A stretch of DNA of 62,313 nt from an uncultured Chloroflexota bacterium (GCA_903864435.1 CAIPFY010000274.1:1-62313), one strand, 5' to 3'. Positions 19,801-28,494 are shown, counted from the first letter of the stretch. Numbers and translations: made by a program. Notes: a model not told the origin generated them from the letters alone.

Positions 19801-21584
19801 AACTGGATGCGCCGCAGATGCGCGTGATGCTGGGGCTGATTGATGACCCCGCCAACCGCGCACAGGATACGCTGCAAATAGATCAGGCCAATCCGCAGGA
19901 ACGCGGTCATTTGGTGATTTACGGTTCGCCCAGCACCGGCAAAACAACCACTCTGCGTACCGCGCTGGTCAGCCTGATGCAGCTTCATGCCCCGTGGGAA
20001 TTTCAGGCGCATATCATAGATTTTGCCAGCGGCGCGTTGAGCGATGTCAGCAAATACCCGCATGTGGGCAACTACGTGAAAGCCGTCGAGATTCCCAAGT
20101 GCCGCCGCTTGCTGCGCTGGTTGGGTGCAGAGTACAGCGCCCGCCGTTCGACCAGCAAAAGCGCCGATGTGGAAGGCGAGGAGGTTATCTCCGGTCAGAA
20201 GGACATTTACGCCCAGAACCGCGAAGCCGTGCTGAATAAGCGGTACGGGGATGTGAAGCCGATCATCGCGCTGGTGGTGGATGACTTCAAAGAGTTCTGG
20301 GACACCTTCGGGAATGATGATGAGGCGGCGGTACTGGTGGACATCGCCCAGAACGGCATCAACGTGGGCATGTTCTTGATGGCGACAGGCGGCGACTTGT
20401 ACCGCGATATTCCGTCTGCTATCGTGCGCTCGGTCAAGCACCGTATTGCGTTCACCATGAACGAAGTTGATCAGATTCAGATGGTGGTAGGTGGCCGCCC
20501 GCCGTACCTGCCCACCGAACCGCCGCAGGGGCGCTGTATGTGGCGCGGGTCGCCGCCGCTGCAAGCGCAGATCGCGCAGTTTGAAGGCGGACAGGAAGAT
20601 CGTGTGATTGCATTCGGCAAGGCGCTGCTAGATGCCGCCTTGAAACATCCCGCTTATCATCCTGACCGGATGCCGCACAAGATCGGTGATCTGCCGGAAG
20701 TGCTTTCGCTCGATCACGACTCGATGCGCGTGAGCCGTGCGCTGCCGGTAGACGAGGGCGAGGGAAGTGCAAGTGCCGCTGCGCTGCTCACGCTGCCGCT
20801 GGGGCAGAAGTACGACGACTTGCAACCCTACACGGTGCATTTGAATGAGCGCACCGGACACATTTTCGTGGCTGGCAAGCAGGCCAGTGGCAAGACCGCG
20901 CTGTTGCAGGCGATTGTGCTGAAAGCCGCTGAACAGTTGAGTCCGCAACAGTTGGAAATTTCGATCATTATGCCCACAGACCGCAACCTGCGGGCATGGC
21001 GCTCGTTCGCGGCGCTCCAGCATGTGCGGGGCATCTTCTACGAGTTGGAAAGTTTCCGCACAAACGTGGTTGACTATCTGGCACAGGAGTATCAGGCACG
21101 CGCCAAAGAGGAAGGGCCAGTCCGCAAGCGGTTGCTGGTCATCATTGATGATGGGCAGCGGTTGTTCGATGAACGCTTGGCTTCGGCCTATCGCCCGCAG
21201 CCGGGGAAAGCGGAAACCGAGATGGGGCATTTCGGGAACGCCTTCCCCGAAGATTGGGCGACTCGTGGGCAGATGATGGGTATTCACTTCGCTGCCAGTT
21301 GGGAGTTCAATGCCACCAGCGGTTTAGCCAAGCCGTATGGCTTGCTCGGAACGATCAAAAGCCAATCGGGGTACATCTGCGTGACCAGTTGGCGCAACGC
21401 GGCGGCGCTGTGGGTAGGCAATTTCGCCAAGCAGGAGAAGCGCACTGAAAAGTACACGCAAAGCGCCGGACGCGGGTTCGTGTTCACGGAAGGCGACGAT
21501 GGCGACATTGTGCAGTTCCCCTACCCGGATCGGGTTGATGAACGCATCGCGGCACTGAACTCACTGTATGCGGACAAAGGATAA
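16806..21584 (+). CDS. eccC: EccC/EssC-type FtsK/SpoIIIE ATPase, motor of a type VII-like secretion system
   Basis: 1592 residues from ATG 16806 (AGGA 10 bases upstream; an in-frame GTG at 16800 is an alternative). Two membrane helices lie near residues 58-75 and 83-103, followed by a short coiled coil. Three P-loop ATPase domains follow: Walker A Lys604 (GTTGAGKSE) with Walker B HLVIIIDEFAEL; Lys1046 (GSPSTGKTTT) with IALVVDDF; Lys1363 (GKQASGKTA) with LLVIIDD. This three-ATPase layout defines EccC/EssC, which bind WXG100 substrates through the last domain and drive them across the membrane. There is no N-terminal FHA pair as in Firmicute EssC, so it is closer in layout to actinobacterial EccC. 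Confidence 0.93.
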   Translation: MAVVEKPSPAGAFGETGDSKLFNRPPRVQPMIVPKEIEVPAPPEFEEPPGNRINFGQIIRMVMTAAPMLVYAILAPTLSSSSSAGGFAFIRVLAPLMTIGSTVLLAVWQIDKAEKRKLEREAEKATKTGINYRKRIKQVEIELNELYAEQLGILERMNPSIAELQKRLPVAKLDGSVHYADSRLWERLPSHTDFLQLRVGATVLPTPNTVIYPNLLEYALPNEQQGDLENAVKLGEKFQYLVGAPLLINLRERGAVGVVGRDTERRLSLVRAMLMQLVVHHAPNDVSLFIIAPEDSEREPNQQRWAWARYLPHCNEDIDVKRNKQKGDWVATDQDRATLVLSRLLTLLNRRRDYLEAQEGAELQRHIVVVVDTLDPQWTEHPVFSTLLTLHAELSFSAVFITPDIQYVSGAATAIVRLDMEAEGVALWYGETGEGGVRYPAVSWDNEDTRPQGNKPKSPKAQSQLDAPVRPDAPLPPPYPADPNWHLLREDFKGYIRTDECELRTARQIAFDHLQYALLKTAGSESDIPNFVPFLEMYNARHVEDIDLQNKWFRPVDYSKRLDDKIPFEVPIGRTKNNELFRFNLQDQIDGPHGLAAGTTGAGKSELLQTLVAALAIEHHPYYLAFFLIDYKGGSTFSVFEKMPHTVGNVSDLDATQAERALVALKSELRYRKSVFREVNVANINEYHQIFMEYQEFRRSGRPSPRGIKLPALMQPVPHLVIIIDEFAELKQELAHFMPEMSRIARVGRSLGVHLILATQRPSGAVSEEIRANSQFALCLRVKSVADSRDMIRASDAAYLPNEIRGRAYRQRGNDPIEQFQAAYVGMEYKPEGESIPSQKRSAGFMIYWGASDAQNPSGSHRYQPPHEPGRTASTKRVTSEISAVGSVEITQATKGKVVDNIVKHIVNFTEGLEDYVPLSRLFQEGLPPDITLNEVIARTEAVRLEYVIELGKKRLSATADEQQRADAALALRDRVVTIDPRNPDKPQYRWEWSPDYWELDAPQMRVMLGLIDDPANRAQDTLQIDQANPQERGHLVIYGSPSTGKTTTLRTALVSLMQLHAPWEFQAHIIDFASGALSDVSKYPHVGNYVKAVEIPKCRRLLRWLGAEYSARRSTSKSADVEGEEVISGQKDIYAQNREAVLNKRYGDVKPIIALVVDDFKEFWDTFGNDDEAAVLVDIAQNGINVGMFLMATGGDLYRDIPSAIVRSVKHRIAFTMNEVDQIQMVVGGRPPYLPTEPPQGRCMWRGSPPLQAQIAQFEGGQEDRVIAFGKALLDAALKHPAYHPDRMPHKIGDLPEVLSLDHDSMRVSRALPVDEGEGSASAAALLTLPLGQKYDDLQPYTVHLNERTGHIFVAGKQASGKTALLQAIVLKAAEQLSPQQLEISIIMPTDRNLRAWRSFAALQHVRGIFYELESFRTNVVDYLAQEYQARAKEEGPVRKRLLVIIDDGQRLFDERLASAYRPQPGKAETEMGHFGNAFPEDWATRGQMMGIHFAASWEFNATSGLAKPYGLLGTIKSQSGYICVTSWRNAAALWVGNFAKQEKRTEKYTQSAGRGFVFTEGDDGDIVQFPYPDRVDERIAALNSLYADKG

Positions 21585-21590
21585 TCTGCC

Positions 21591-22223
21591 GTGACCGACA
21601 AAGCCGATTTTTCAAAACTGCTTCAGGTCATCATCAGCATTCAGGATGACCGGACATTTCAGGATGTGCAGATGCGCTTCTGGTTGCCGCCGGATCGTCC
21701 GGTGGAGGACGTGATACGGGCTATCGTGAGCGCATCCGAACAGGCCGAAAGCTCGCCCTTTCGCGTTGCGCTCAGTCCTTCGGTAACGTTCTCGCTCTGG
21801 CGCGGGGAAAGCGGGTTGAATCCAGCGCAGAATTTGCGCGAACAGCGCGTGGATTCAGGCTCTGCGCTGAGGTTGCTACCGGCGCGGGGGACGGTCAAAT
21901 CGTTCATGTTCAATTTTAATAACCGCGAAGCCCTCATCATCCAGCAAGGCATGGTGATTGGCGTGGCGGATGCGGGGTACAAACCGGATATTGATCTGAC
22001 ACCGTATATCAGCGCCGAATTGGTCGGCAAAGTCGCCCGCCGCCACGCGCAGGTGCGCCAGCTGAACAACGGCGAACTGGCGCTGCAAATACTGGGCGAA
22101 ACGGGTATAACGGTGCTGGGTGACAAGCCCTATTTACCCGGCAGCGCGATTGTCCTCAAGCATGGCGCGATGCTGGCAGTGCAGAATGCCAACATCGAAG
22201 TGTCGGCGTGGCAGGCGGATTAG
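21591..22223 (+). CDS. Ubiquitin-like/FHA-like accessory protein of the secretion locus
   Basis: 210 residues, GTG start 7 bases after eccC. Residues about 1-95 look like the ubiquitin-like fold of YukD/EccD N-termini (RFWLPPDRPVEDVIRAIV, then RVDSGSALRLLPA). Residues about 108-205 are FHA-like: MVIGVADAG, GKVARRHAQV and GSAIVLKHGAML. Two key positions are altered (no GR Arg; Ala instead of Ser before RRH), so phosphothreonine binding is doubtful. It is cytoplasmic, without membrane segments. Type VII systems require a ubiquitin-like subunit bound to the ATPase, and adjacency to eccC supports that role here. Confidence 0.78.
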   Translation: MTDKADFSKLLQVIISIQDDRTFQDVQMRFWLPPDRPVEDVIRAIVSASEQAESSPFRVALSPSVTFSLWRGESGLNPAQNLREQRVDSGSALRLLPARGTVKSFMFNFNNREALIIQQGMVIGVADAGYKPDIDLTPYISAELVGKVARRHAQVRQLNNGELALQILGETGITVLGDKPYLPGSAIVLKHGAMLAVQNANIEVSAWQAD

Positions 22224-22248
22224 TTCAGCGTTCATCTGAAGGATTGGC

Positions 22249-24411
22249 ATGGCGTACAAATACGGGCGTTATTACTACAAGCACGCCGAAGGTGAAGTGC
22301 TTTACGGGCGCTGGCGGCTGACCAGAGCTTTAGGGCATGGCGGCATGAGCGAAGTATGGCGTGCCAGCGACGAACATCAGCGCGGAACCGAGCGCGTGAT
22401 TAAGCTGTTCACCAACGTAGATCGCAACGGGCATACGATTGATGAACTGACGGCGCAGAAGTATCCCGAATACTTCAAGCAGGAATGCCAGATTTTGCGC
22501 GATTTGAAGCAAGCCGGTGTGCCGAATCTGGTGGAATATGCCGAGGATGGCCTGTCGCGTGACCCGATAGAATACTGGTTGGCGACGCAACTGATGGAGC
22601 AGGCGCAGGATTTTCACTATCCCTCCAGCGGCGGTGAACCGTTGTCGTCGGAAGAAGCGCAGCAACTTAGGCTGTTGCAGGTGATTCCGGTGAACTCGCG
22701 CTTGTTCATGCTCAAGAAGATCGCCGCCGCGATTGATGCCGTGCATCGCTACGGGGTGGTGCATCGGGATATCAAGCCTAGCAACATTCTGATTGACCCG
22801 CTGCATAATGCCCGCCTGAATGATTTCGGCATTGCGACATGGCTGGACAAGAATCGCTCGACGGTTTCGATGATCCAGCGCACCACCGCCCCGGATGCGG
22901 GTGCGTTCAAAATCGGGGATACGCGCTACTGGTCGCCGGGGCGCACGCAGCGCGATGATGCCAGCATCGCGGATGACCTGTATGCGTTCGTCATCACCGT
23001 TTATGAGATTTTCTCGAATGGTCGTCCGGCGTTCGATAGCGGCTTTCCCGGAATTCAGCAGAAAAGCCAGTTTGACTATGAAAAAGGCGATCCGGGCTTA
23101 ACATGGTTGGAACCCCCTGCGGTTGCTTTCGCGTCGGTCGTGCAGCCTGCGCTATCCACGCAGGGAAAAAAATTGCTCAACGCTGTGTTTGCCCGTGCGC
23201 TGTCGCTGCTCAAGGACAATGAGGATGTGCGTGCGCTCCCTGCCGAAGTTTCGACGGCTTACGGCTTCATCGAGGCGGTCGAAAGCGCACTTCAGCACCG
23301 GCAGAGCATGCAGGATACGCAGGTCTGGCGGCCTGCCCAACCCGCGCCGCCCGCTGTGCCGGCTCAACCGGAGTTACGCCCTGCGACCAGCCCGACCAGC
23401 CCAACGGGAACTGCGCCCCGCAACCTGAGCGAGTATCCCGGCCTCAATGCGGGAGGCGGTGCGTCCGGCTTCCGAATGCCGCCGCTGCCCGTGTTGGCGG
23501 GTATCGCAGGTGCGGTACTCGTGCTAGGGGTGGTGCTGGTGTTTTCGCTGCGGTGCAGCCTGTTCGCTGGAAGCTGCGCGGCGGCTCCGCCCGTTGTGGC
23601 GAACACGGATACGCCCCAACCGATTGACCCGACCGCGTTTTTGCAGACGCAAGTCGCTTTGCTGATCGCTTCGGCAACCACCGAAACGCCTACACCCACG
23701 TCCATGCCGACCAGTGCCCAGACGGAACGGCCTTCGGATACGCCGCCGCCGCTGCCGACGGATACGGCTGTACCCAGTTCTACGGCGCTCCCGCCGAGCG
23801 CGACTCCCACTTCGACTTCGACACCGGCAGCCACCGATCAACCGCCCACCGCCACACTGACAGCGACGCACACGCCCACCGCCACACTGACGGCGACGCA
23901 TACGCTCACGCCGACCCATACGCCCACCCCCACAGTAACGGCAAGCAAAACGCCCACCCCCACAGCCACGATCACGCCTACAGCGGATGTGTGCAGCCGT
24001 GTGGATTTTGACGGGGATGCCCGCGTGACTTCGGCTGATCTTGAGCCGCTGGTGTCCGCCATTCAAACCGCGCTCAAAGGCGAATTGCCAGCCGATCGTG
24101 TGGCAGACTACGATCTCAATGGAGATGGTAAAGTCGGGGTTCAGGATGTCGAACAGTTCCAGAGTTGCCTATCTGCACAGCCTATAGTGGTTTCAACGCC
24201 GACGGCAGGCAAAGTGTGTCCGGCGGCGGATGTGACCGGGGATGGTGTGGTCACATCTGCGGATATTGATTTCTACCGCGAACAGGGCATATTCGGTGCA
24301 AAGACGGGTGACAGCCGCTATGATCCGTCTTATGATCTGAATGCCGATGGTGTGATTGATCTGTATGATTTTCAGCAAGTTCAATTGGCGATGGGTACAA
24401 AATGCGAGTGA
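22249..24411 (+). CDS. Transmembrane Ser/Thr protein kinase with two extracytoplasmic dockerin-type modules
   Basis: 720 residues. The cytoplasmic kinase domain (about 17-350) has the glycine loop GHGGMSEVW (29-37), VIKLF lysine, HRDIKPSN (His172-Asp174) and DFG (Asp192), so it should be active. One membrane helix follows at about 411-431, then a Thr/Pro-rich stalk (about 460-580). The C-terminus has two dockerin type I-like modules, each with paired calcium loops: [14 protein letters not shown] (from about 585) and YDLNGDGKV; then [14 protein letters not shown] (about 661) and [14 protein letters not shown]. Dockerins bind cohesins, and the next gene, overlapping by 10 bases, encodes a cohesin-like protein. 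PASTA repeats, common in such kinases, are absent. It probably phosphorylates locus proteins read by FHA domains. Confidence 0.9.
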   Translation: MAYKYGRYYYKHAEGEVLYGRWRLTRALGHGGMSEVWRASDEHQRGTERVIKLFTNVDRNGHTIDELTAQKYPEYFKQECQILRDLKQAGVPNLVEYAEDGLSRDPIEYWLATQLMEQAQDFHYPSSGGEPLSSEEAQQLRLLQVIPVNSRLFMLKKIAAAIDAVHRYGVVHRDIKPSNILIDPLHNARLNDFGIATWLDKNRSTVSMIQRTTAPDAGAFKIGDTRYWSPGRTQRDDASIADDLYAFVITVYEIFSNGRPAFDSGFPGIQQKSQFDYEKGDPGLTWLEPPAVAFASVVQPALSTQGKKLLNAVFARALSLLKDNEDVRALPAEVSTAYGFIEAVESALQHRQSMQDTQVWRPAQPAPPAVPAQPELRPATSPTSPTGTAPRNLSEYPGLNAGGGASGFRMPPLPVLAGIAGAVLVLGVVLVFSLRCSLFAGSCAAAPPVVANTDTPQPIDPTAFLQTQVALLIASATTETPTPTSMPTSAQTERPSDTPPPLPTDTAVPSSTALPPSATPTSTSTPAATDQPPTATLTATHTPTATLTATHTLTPTHTPTPTVTASKTPTPTATITPTADVCSRVDFDGDARVTSADLEPLVSAIQTALKGELPADRVADYDLNGDGKVGVQDVEQFQSCLSAQPIVVSTPTAGKVCPAADVTGDGVVTSADIDFYREQGIFGAKTGDSRYDPSYDLNADGVIDLYDFQQVQLAMGTKCE
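23847..23906 (+). repeat. Two tandem 30-base repeats in the kinase stalk
   Basis: Two near-identical 30-base units (23847-23876 and 23877-23906) encode the Thr/Pro/Ala-rich extracellular stalk. They suggest stalk length can change by slippage or recombination. Confidence 0.7.
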
Positions 24412-25709
24412 AGACTGCTGCTTGGCTTCGATGGTTAAGTATCGGAATGGCGATTCTGACCCTGTTTGGCGTCGGCACTATTGCACATGCTCAGGGCAGT
24501 ACCGAACTGCCCCCAACGGTGGTCACGCTAGGGGAGTTGAAGATCGAAGTGGGGGAAAGCGCCACCTTAAGCGCCACGATTGAATGCCCTGATGGGGGCT
24601 GCAACGGCGTGGATTTGACGGTGCGCTATGACCCGACGGTGATCCGCGTGGATGCAGTGCGCCCCGGAACGCTGCTGGTGGGGGACGGCAAGACCGAACC
24701 GATCTTCTATGACAATGATGCGGTCAACGGGGTTGTCCATGTGGTGTATTTTGTGTTGCCCGGTGACGAGGTTGCACCCACTGATGCTCCCACTTTTGTC
24801 GAGATGGATGTCATCGGCGTAGGTGTGGGTGGGACGCTGATTCAGGTTGAAGCGGTTACGGTGACTGATCGCGTTCCGAATAAAAACCCGACCATAGGCG
24901 TTCCCGGTTATGTAGATGTGCGCGACCCTTCGCAGCCCGCGCAGTTCCGGTTGCTGAACGCGATTCCCCTGCGTGCGATGCCGTCGCAAGAGGGCGAGAG
25001 CATCGGTCAGCTTGAGGCTGGCGAGTCCGGAACCATTCTGGGCTTGAGCGAGGATGGTGTGTGGCTGTATATCACGAGTGACACGGGCGGGTTGGAAGGC
25101 TGGATTGCCTTCAACACAGAAATTGTGTCGGTCAATCGCATTCAACAGGTTCCGGTGATGGTGCCAACGACACCCGCGCCTGCCGCGACAGCCACACCTG
25201 CCGCGACAGCCACACCTGCCGCGACAGCTACGCCTGCTGCGACAGCCACCCAGACGTTGACGCCGACTTATACGCCCCCGCCTTCCGCGACTCCAATTTC
25301 GACGGTGGATATGGTGCGGACAGCCGTTTCAAGCACAATGACGGCTTTGGCACCCACAGCGACGCTTGCACCGTCGAACACACCGACAGCGACTAAAACG
25401 CCGACGCCGTTACCGACTGAATCCCCCACACCGACCTCTGTGCCGGTCGCTGCACAGCCTCGCATACCCGAATCGGTGCTGGCGATGTGTACGGCAGGCC
25501 AAACCCGTCTGGTGACACTGGTCGAGGGGGTGGCAGAGCTATGGGTGCGCGATCGTCCTACAGGCAAAACGGTGCTGACCACGCTGGCGAATAACGATTC
25601 GGTGACGATGTTGAACGCGGATCCGCGCTTTAGTTCTAAGCAGTGGTGGTGCTACATCCAAACGAACTTTGGGACACGGGGATGGGTGGAAGCCTCCACG
25701 CTGCGCTAG
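24402..25709 (+). CDS. Secreted cohesin-like protein with two SH3-like domains
   Basis: 435 residues, start inside the kinase gene. A signal peptide (about 1-28, ending IAHAQG) is followed by a cohesin-like beta domain at about 35-165: [44 protein letters not shown] and [10 protein letters not shown]. These correspond to strands of dockerin-binding cohesins. A first SH3-like (SH3b) domain follows at about 180-245 ([16 protein letters not shown], then GWIAF). A Thr/Pro/Ala linker (about 255-355) leads to a second SH3-like domain (about 365-435: [14 protein letters not shown], then [11 protein letters not shown]). SH3b domains commonly bind cell-wall glycans. The protein is a candidate extracellular partner of the kinase dockerins, bringing a wall-sensing unit to it. 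Confidence 0.8.
   Translation: MRVKTAAWLRWLSIGMAILTLFGVGTIAHAQGSTELPPTVVTLGELKIEVGESATLSATIECPDGGCNGVDLTVRYDPTVIRVDAVRPGTLLVGDGKTEPIFYDNDAVNGVVHVVYFVLPGDEVAPTDAPTFVEMDVIGVGVGGTLIQVEAVTVTDRVPNKNPTIGVPGYVDVRDPSQPAQFRLLNAIPLRAMPSQEGESIGQLEAGESGTILGLSEDGVWLYITSDTGGLEGWIAFNTEIVSVNRIQQVPVMVPTTPAPAATATPAATATPAATATPAATATQTLTPTYTPPPSATPISTVDMVRTAVSSTMTALAPTATLAPSNTPTATKTPTPLPTESPTPTSVPVAAQPRIPESVLAMCTAGQTRLVTLVEGVAELWVRDRPTGKTVLTTLANNDSVTMLNADPRFSSKQWWCYIQTNFGTRGWVEASTLR
25179..25250 (+). repeat. Four tandem 18-base repeats in the cohesin-protein linker
   Basis: Units start at 25179, 25197, 25215 and 25233; the first two are identical and the others differ at one to three bases. Each encodes a PAATAT-type hexapeptide of the extracellular linker. 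Confidence 0.85.
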
Positions 25710-25798
25710 GGCGTTCGGCGGGCTGTTAGAAAGGCGGTGCTGAAGTGTGCCGCCCTGTAGACGGTTCCCGGTTTCGGCGTGGTGTTGCCGTCACGAGT

Positions 25799-26104
25799 TT
25801 AAGCCAGCGCCATCTCGGTATTCGGGTCGAAAAGGCACAACCGTTCGGTATTCATGCTCAGGCGCAGGCAGTTGCCGATGACGAAGGCCGAGTCGTCAAA
25901 CGTTTGGAACAGGGCGGACAGGTGAGCGCCGGACGCGAGTTTCATATCTACCGATATTTCCCCGACCAGCGCCTCCAGACTTTCGATCTCGCCCTCCAGC
26001 ACCGTGAGGGAAGTGGGCGAATCGCCGGCGTTCATCTCCTGAAAGGCGGTGGGCGGCAGCCCCAGAAGGATGCGGTCTTTGGAGTAGGTTCGCAGCCAGC
26101 ACAT
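25799..26104 (-). pseudogene. C-terminal remnant of a MalK/UgpC-type ABC ATPase (TOBE/MOBE region)
   Basis: The minus-strand frame ending at the stop at 25799 encodes ILLGLPPTAFQ, LTVLEGEIESLEALVGEIS and NTERLCLFDPNTEMALA. This is the signature of the C-terminal regulatory domain of carbohydrate ABC ATPases (typically GIRPEH, EGEVELVEPLG, LHLFDPETG). The nucleotide-binding domain is missing; upstream sequence is replaced by a TnpB fragment. Probably the stump left by a deletion or insertion. The ABC importer at 4737-7915 lacks an ATPase, but nothing directly shows that this was its partner. Confidence 0.7.
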
Positions 26105-26318
26105 GCACGTTGCGAACCAGTGCGGCGACTACTTACACAAACTAAGTACCGAACTGGTACGAACCTGCGACGGCATGGCCTTAGAAGATTTGGCAACCCG
26201 CAACATGGTTCGTAACCACCACCTGAGCAAGAGCATTTTGGATAGCGGCTGGAACATCTTCAAACAATATCTCACGTACAAGGCTGCAAGTGCTGGTCGT
26301 GAGATACGGTTTGTAGAC
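26091..26318 (+). mobile_element. Internal fragment of an IS200/IS605-family TnpB
   Basis: Residues VANQCGDYLHKLSTELV, ALEDLATRNMVRNHHLSKSI and GWNIFKQYLTYKAASAGRE match the central RuvC region of TnpB, including the Glu of the EDL motif. The N-terminal part and the zinc-ribbon/last RuvC Asp region are absent: similarity is lost at about VDY (near 26318), just before the formate dehydrogenase start. It cannot be an active nuclease. It forms the right-hand border of the secretion locus together with the ABC ATPase remnant. Confidence 0.8.
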
Positions 26319-26334
26319 TATGTGGAGTGTCACT

Positions 26335-28494
26335 ATGCCTATTACGCCTGATCGCAGTGTGCGGACGACCTGCCCTTATTGCGGTGTCGGCTGCCAGATG
26401 AACTTGCATGTCCGTGACAACCTGATCTTCCGCGTGACCGCCCCTTTTGATAGTGCGCCCAATTATGGCAACCTGTGCGTCAAAGGGCGCTTCGGCACGG
26501 ATTTCACCACGCACCCCGGTAGGCTGACGAAGCCGTTGATTCGCAGCGGCGCACGGGGCAGCGGTGAATTCCGGGAAGCCAGTTGGGACGAGGCGCTCTC
26601 CCTCGTCAGCATGCGCTTGGCGGAGCTTGCACGCACACACGGCGGCGATAGTGTGGCGGCTTATGCCTGCGCCAAAGCCACCAACGAAGACAATTATGTG
26701 CTGCAAAAGTGGATGCGGGCTGTCCTCAAGACCAACAATGTAGACCACTGTGCGCGCCTGTGCCACGCGGGCAGCGTCACTGGCTTGCAACTCGCCCTCG
26801 GTTCCAGCGCCATGAGCAACAGCATCGCTGAAATGGAACATCTGGATACGTTCATCGTCACGGGCAGCAATACCACCGAGACGCATCCGGTCATCAGCCT
26901 GTTCCTGAAGCGGGCAGTGCGCGAAAACGGCGCAAAGCTGATCGTGATTGACCCGCGCCAGATCGAACTGACGGATTTCGCAACGCTGTGGCTGCGGCAG
27001 AAGCCGGGTACGGATGTGGCGGTGTATCAAGCGATGGCGCATGTGATCGTCACCGAAAAGCTGTACAGCCCTTCGTTCATTCACGAACGGACGGAGGACT
27101 TTGAGACGTATGTGGAGTCGCTGGAGGCGTTCACGCCGGAATGGGCGGAAACCGTCAGCGGCGTTCCAGCGGAGGATATTCGGGCAGCGGCGCGGCTGTA
27201 CGCCCAAGCGGAACGCGCCGCGTTCTACTGGGGGATGGGCATCAGCCAGAGTACACACGGCACCGATAACGCGCTGGCGCTGGCGAATCTGGCGCTGATG
27301 ACCGGGCATATCGGCAAGCCGGGGACAGGGCTGAATCCGCTGCGAGGGCAGAATAACGTGCAGGGCTGTTCAGATAGCGGCGGGCTGCCGCATGTCTTCA
27401 CCGCCTATCAGAGTGTGGAAGCGCCGGAGGTGCGGGCGCGTTTCGAGTCGGCGTGGCATACGGCGCTTTCGCCCACCCCCGGTCTGACCGTGACCGAGAT
27501 TGTGGATGGCGCGTTGATGGGGACGATTAAGGCGCTGGTGGTCATGGGCGAAAACCCGCTGATGAGCGAACCCAACCTCGCACACGCGCAACATGCCCTC
27601 GAAGCACTTGATTTCATGGTTTGCATTGATATTTTCATGAACGAAACCAGTGAAATTGCCGATGTGATTTTGCCATCCGCCAGTTTTGCCGAAAAAGATG
27701 GCACGTTCACCAACAGCGATCGGCGTGTCCAGCGTATCCGGCAGGCGCTGCCGCTGGTGGGCGAAGCGCGACCGGACTGGGAGATCGTGTGCGAGGTAGC
27801 ACGGCGGATGGAATCGCTCCTGAACGTGGCGCAATCTGCCGGCTTCGATTACCCGAATGCCGAGGCTATATGGGAAGAGATGCGGGCGGTCACGCCGGGT
27901 TTTTACGGCATCACTTATGAGCGCCTCGAACGTGAGGGCGGCGTACATTGGCCTTGCCCTTCGCTCGATCATCCGGGTACACCCTATCTGTTTGAGCATG
28001 ATTTTCCGCGTGGCAAAGGCAAGTTCTGGACGCTCAAATACGGCACTGATAGCGAGCTGACGGATGACGAGTACCCGTATCATCTGACGACGGGGCGCGT
28101 GTTGTTCCACTGGCACGGGGGGACGATGACGCGCCGTTCGCGTCTGGATGAAGCGTTCCCGGAGCCGATCATTGAGATGCACCCGGATGACGCCCAACAT
28201 TTGGGCATGATCTCCGGCGATTGGGCAGAAGTAGCCTCGCGGCGGGGCAGGGTGGTGTGCCGGGTGCTGGTGACAGGGCGTTCGCCAGTGGGCACGGTGT
28301 TTTTGCCGTTTCATTTTGCCGAAGCGGCGGCCAATCTGCTGACGCTTGATAAGGTGGATGCCCGCGCTAAGATTCCTGATTTCAAAATGGCGGCGGTGCG
28401 CCTGTGCAAGGCCGATGCACCTGTGTGGGAAGGGGCTGATACGCCGCTGGATGAACGCGGGGCGATCAAAGACCCGACGAAGTACGTCCATTGA
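26335..28494 (+). CDS. fdhA: Formate dehydrogenase catalytic (molybdopterin) subunit
   Basis: 719 residues from ATG 26335 (GGAG 7 bases before). The N-terminal [4Fe-4S] site is Cys13, Cys16, Cys20 and Cys48 (CPYCGVGC, GNLCVKG). The molybdenum ligand is Cys143 in CARLCHAGSV, the position held by selenocysteine in some enzymes; the codon here is TGC. Bis-MGD binding landmarks follow (GSNTTETHP, MGENPLMSEPN, TTGRVLFHWHGGTMTRRS). The length is that of the catalytic core alone, without the N-terminal ferredoxin-like extension of FdsA-type proteins, which is encoded separately at 30792. With the downstream NuoE-NuoF-like protein it should form a cytoplasmic NAD-dependent formate dehydrogenase. Confidence 0.9.
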   Translation: MPITPDRSVRTTCPYCGVGCQMNLHVRDNLIFRVTAPFDSAPNYGNLCVKGRFGTDFTTHPGRLTKPLIRSGARGSGEFREASWDEALSLVSMRLAELARTHGGDSVAAYACAKATNEDNYVLQKWMRAVLKTNNVDHCARLCHAGSVTGLQLALGSSAMSNSIAEMEHLDTFIVTGSNTTETHPVISLFLKRAVRENGAKLIVIDPRQIELTDFATLWLRQKPGTDVAVYQAMAHVIVTEKLYSPSFIHERTEDFETYVESLEAFTPEWAETVSGVPAEDIRAAARLYAQAERAAFYWGMGISQSTHGTDNALALANLALMTGHIGKPGTGLNPLRGQNNVQGCSDSGGLPHVFTAYQSVEAPEVRARFESAWHTALSPTPGLTVTEIVDGALMGTIKALVVMGENPLMSEPNLAHAQHALEALDFMVCIDIFMNETSEIADVILPSASFAEKDGTFTNSDRRVQRIRQALPLVGEARPDWEIVCEVARRMESLLNVAQSAGFDYPNAEAIWEEMRAVTPGFYGITYERLEREGGVHWPCPSLDHPGTPYLFEHDFPRGKGKFWTLKYGTDSELTDDEYPYHLTTGRVLFHWHGGTMTRRSRLDEAFPEPIIEMHPDDAQHLGMISGDWAEVASRRGRVVCRVLVTGRSPVGTVFLPFHFAEAAANLLTLDKVDARAKIPDFKMAAVRLCKADAPVWEGADTPLDERGAIKDPTKYVH

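Noticed and set aside
23998..24411. Dockerins as evidence of a cellulosome
   Set aside because: No scaffoldin with multiple cohesins, no cellulose-binding module and no dockerin-bearing glycosidases are in the window; the only dockerins are on a kinase.
25179..25250. Regular 18-base repeats, considered as a CRISPR array
   Set aside because: The units are contiguous with no spacers, in frame, and encode a Thr/Pro/Ala linker.
26761..26763. Selenocysteine at the formate dehydrogenase active site
   Set aside because: The codon is TGC (Cys), not TGA, so no selenocysteine insertion element is needed.
27370..28491. A 373-codon open frame on the minus strand inside fdhA
   Set aside because: Antisense to conserved molybdopterin-binding sequence, no ribosome binding site and no recognisable domain.
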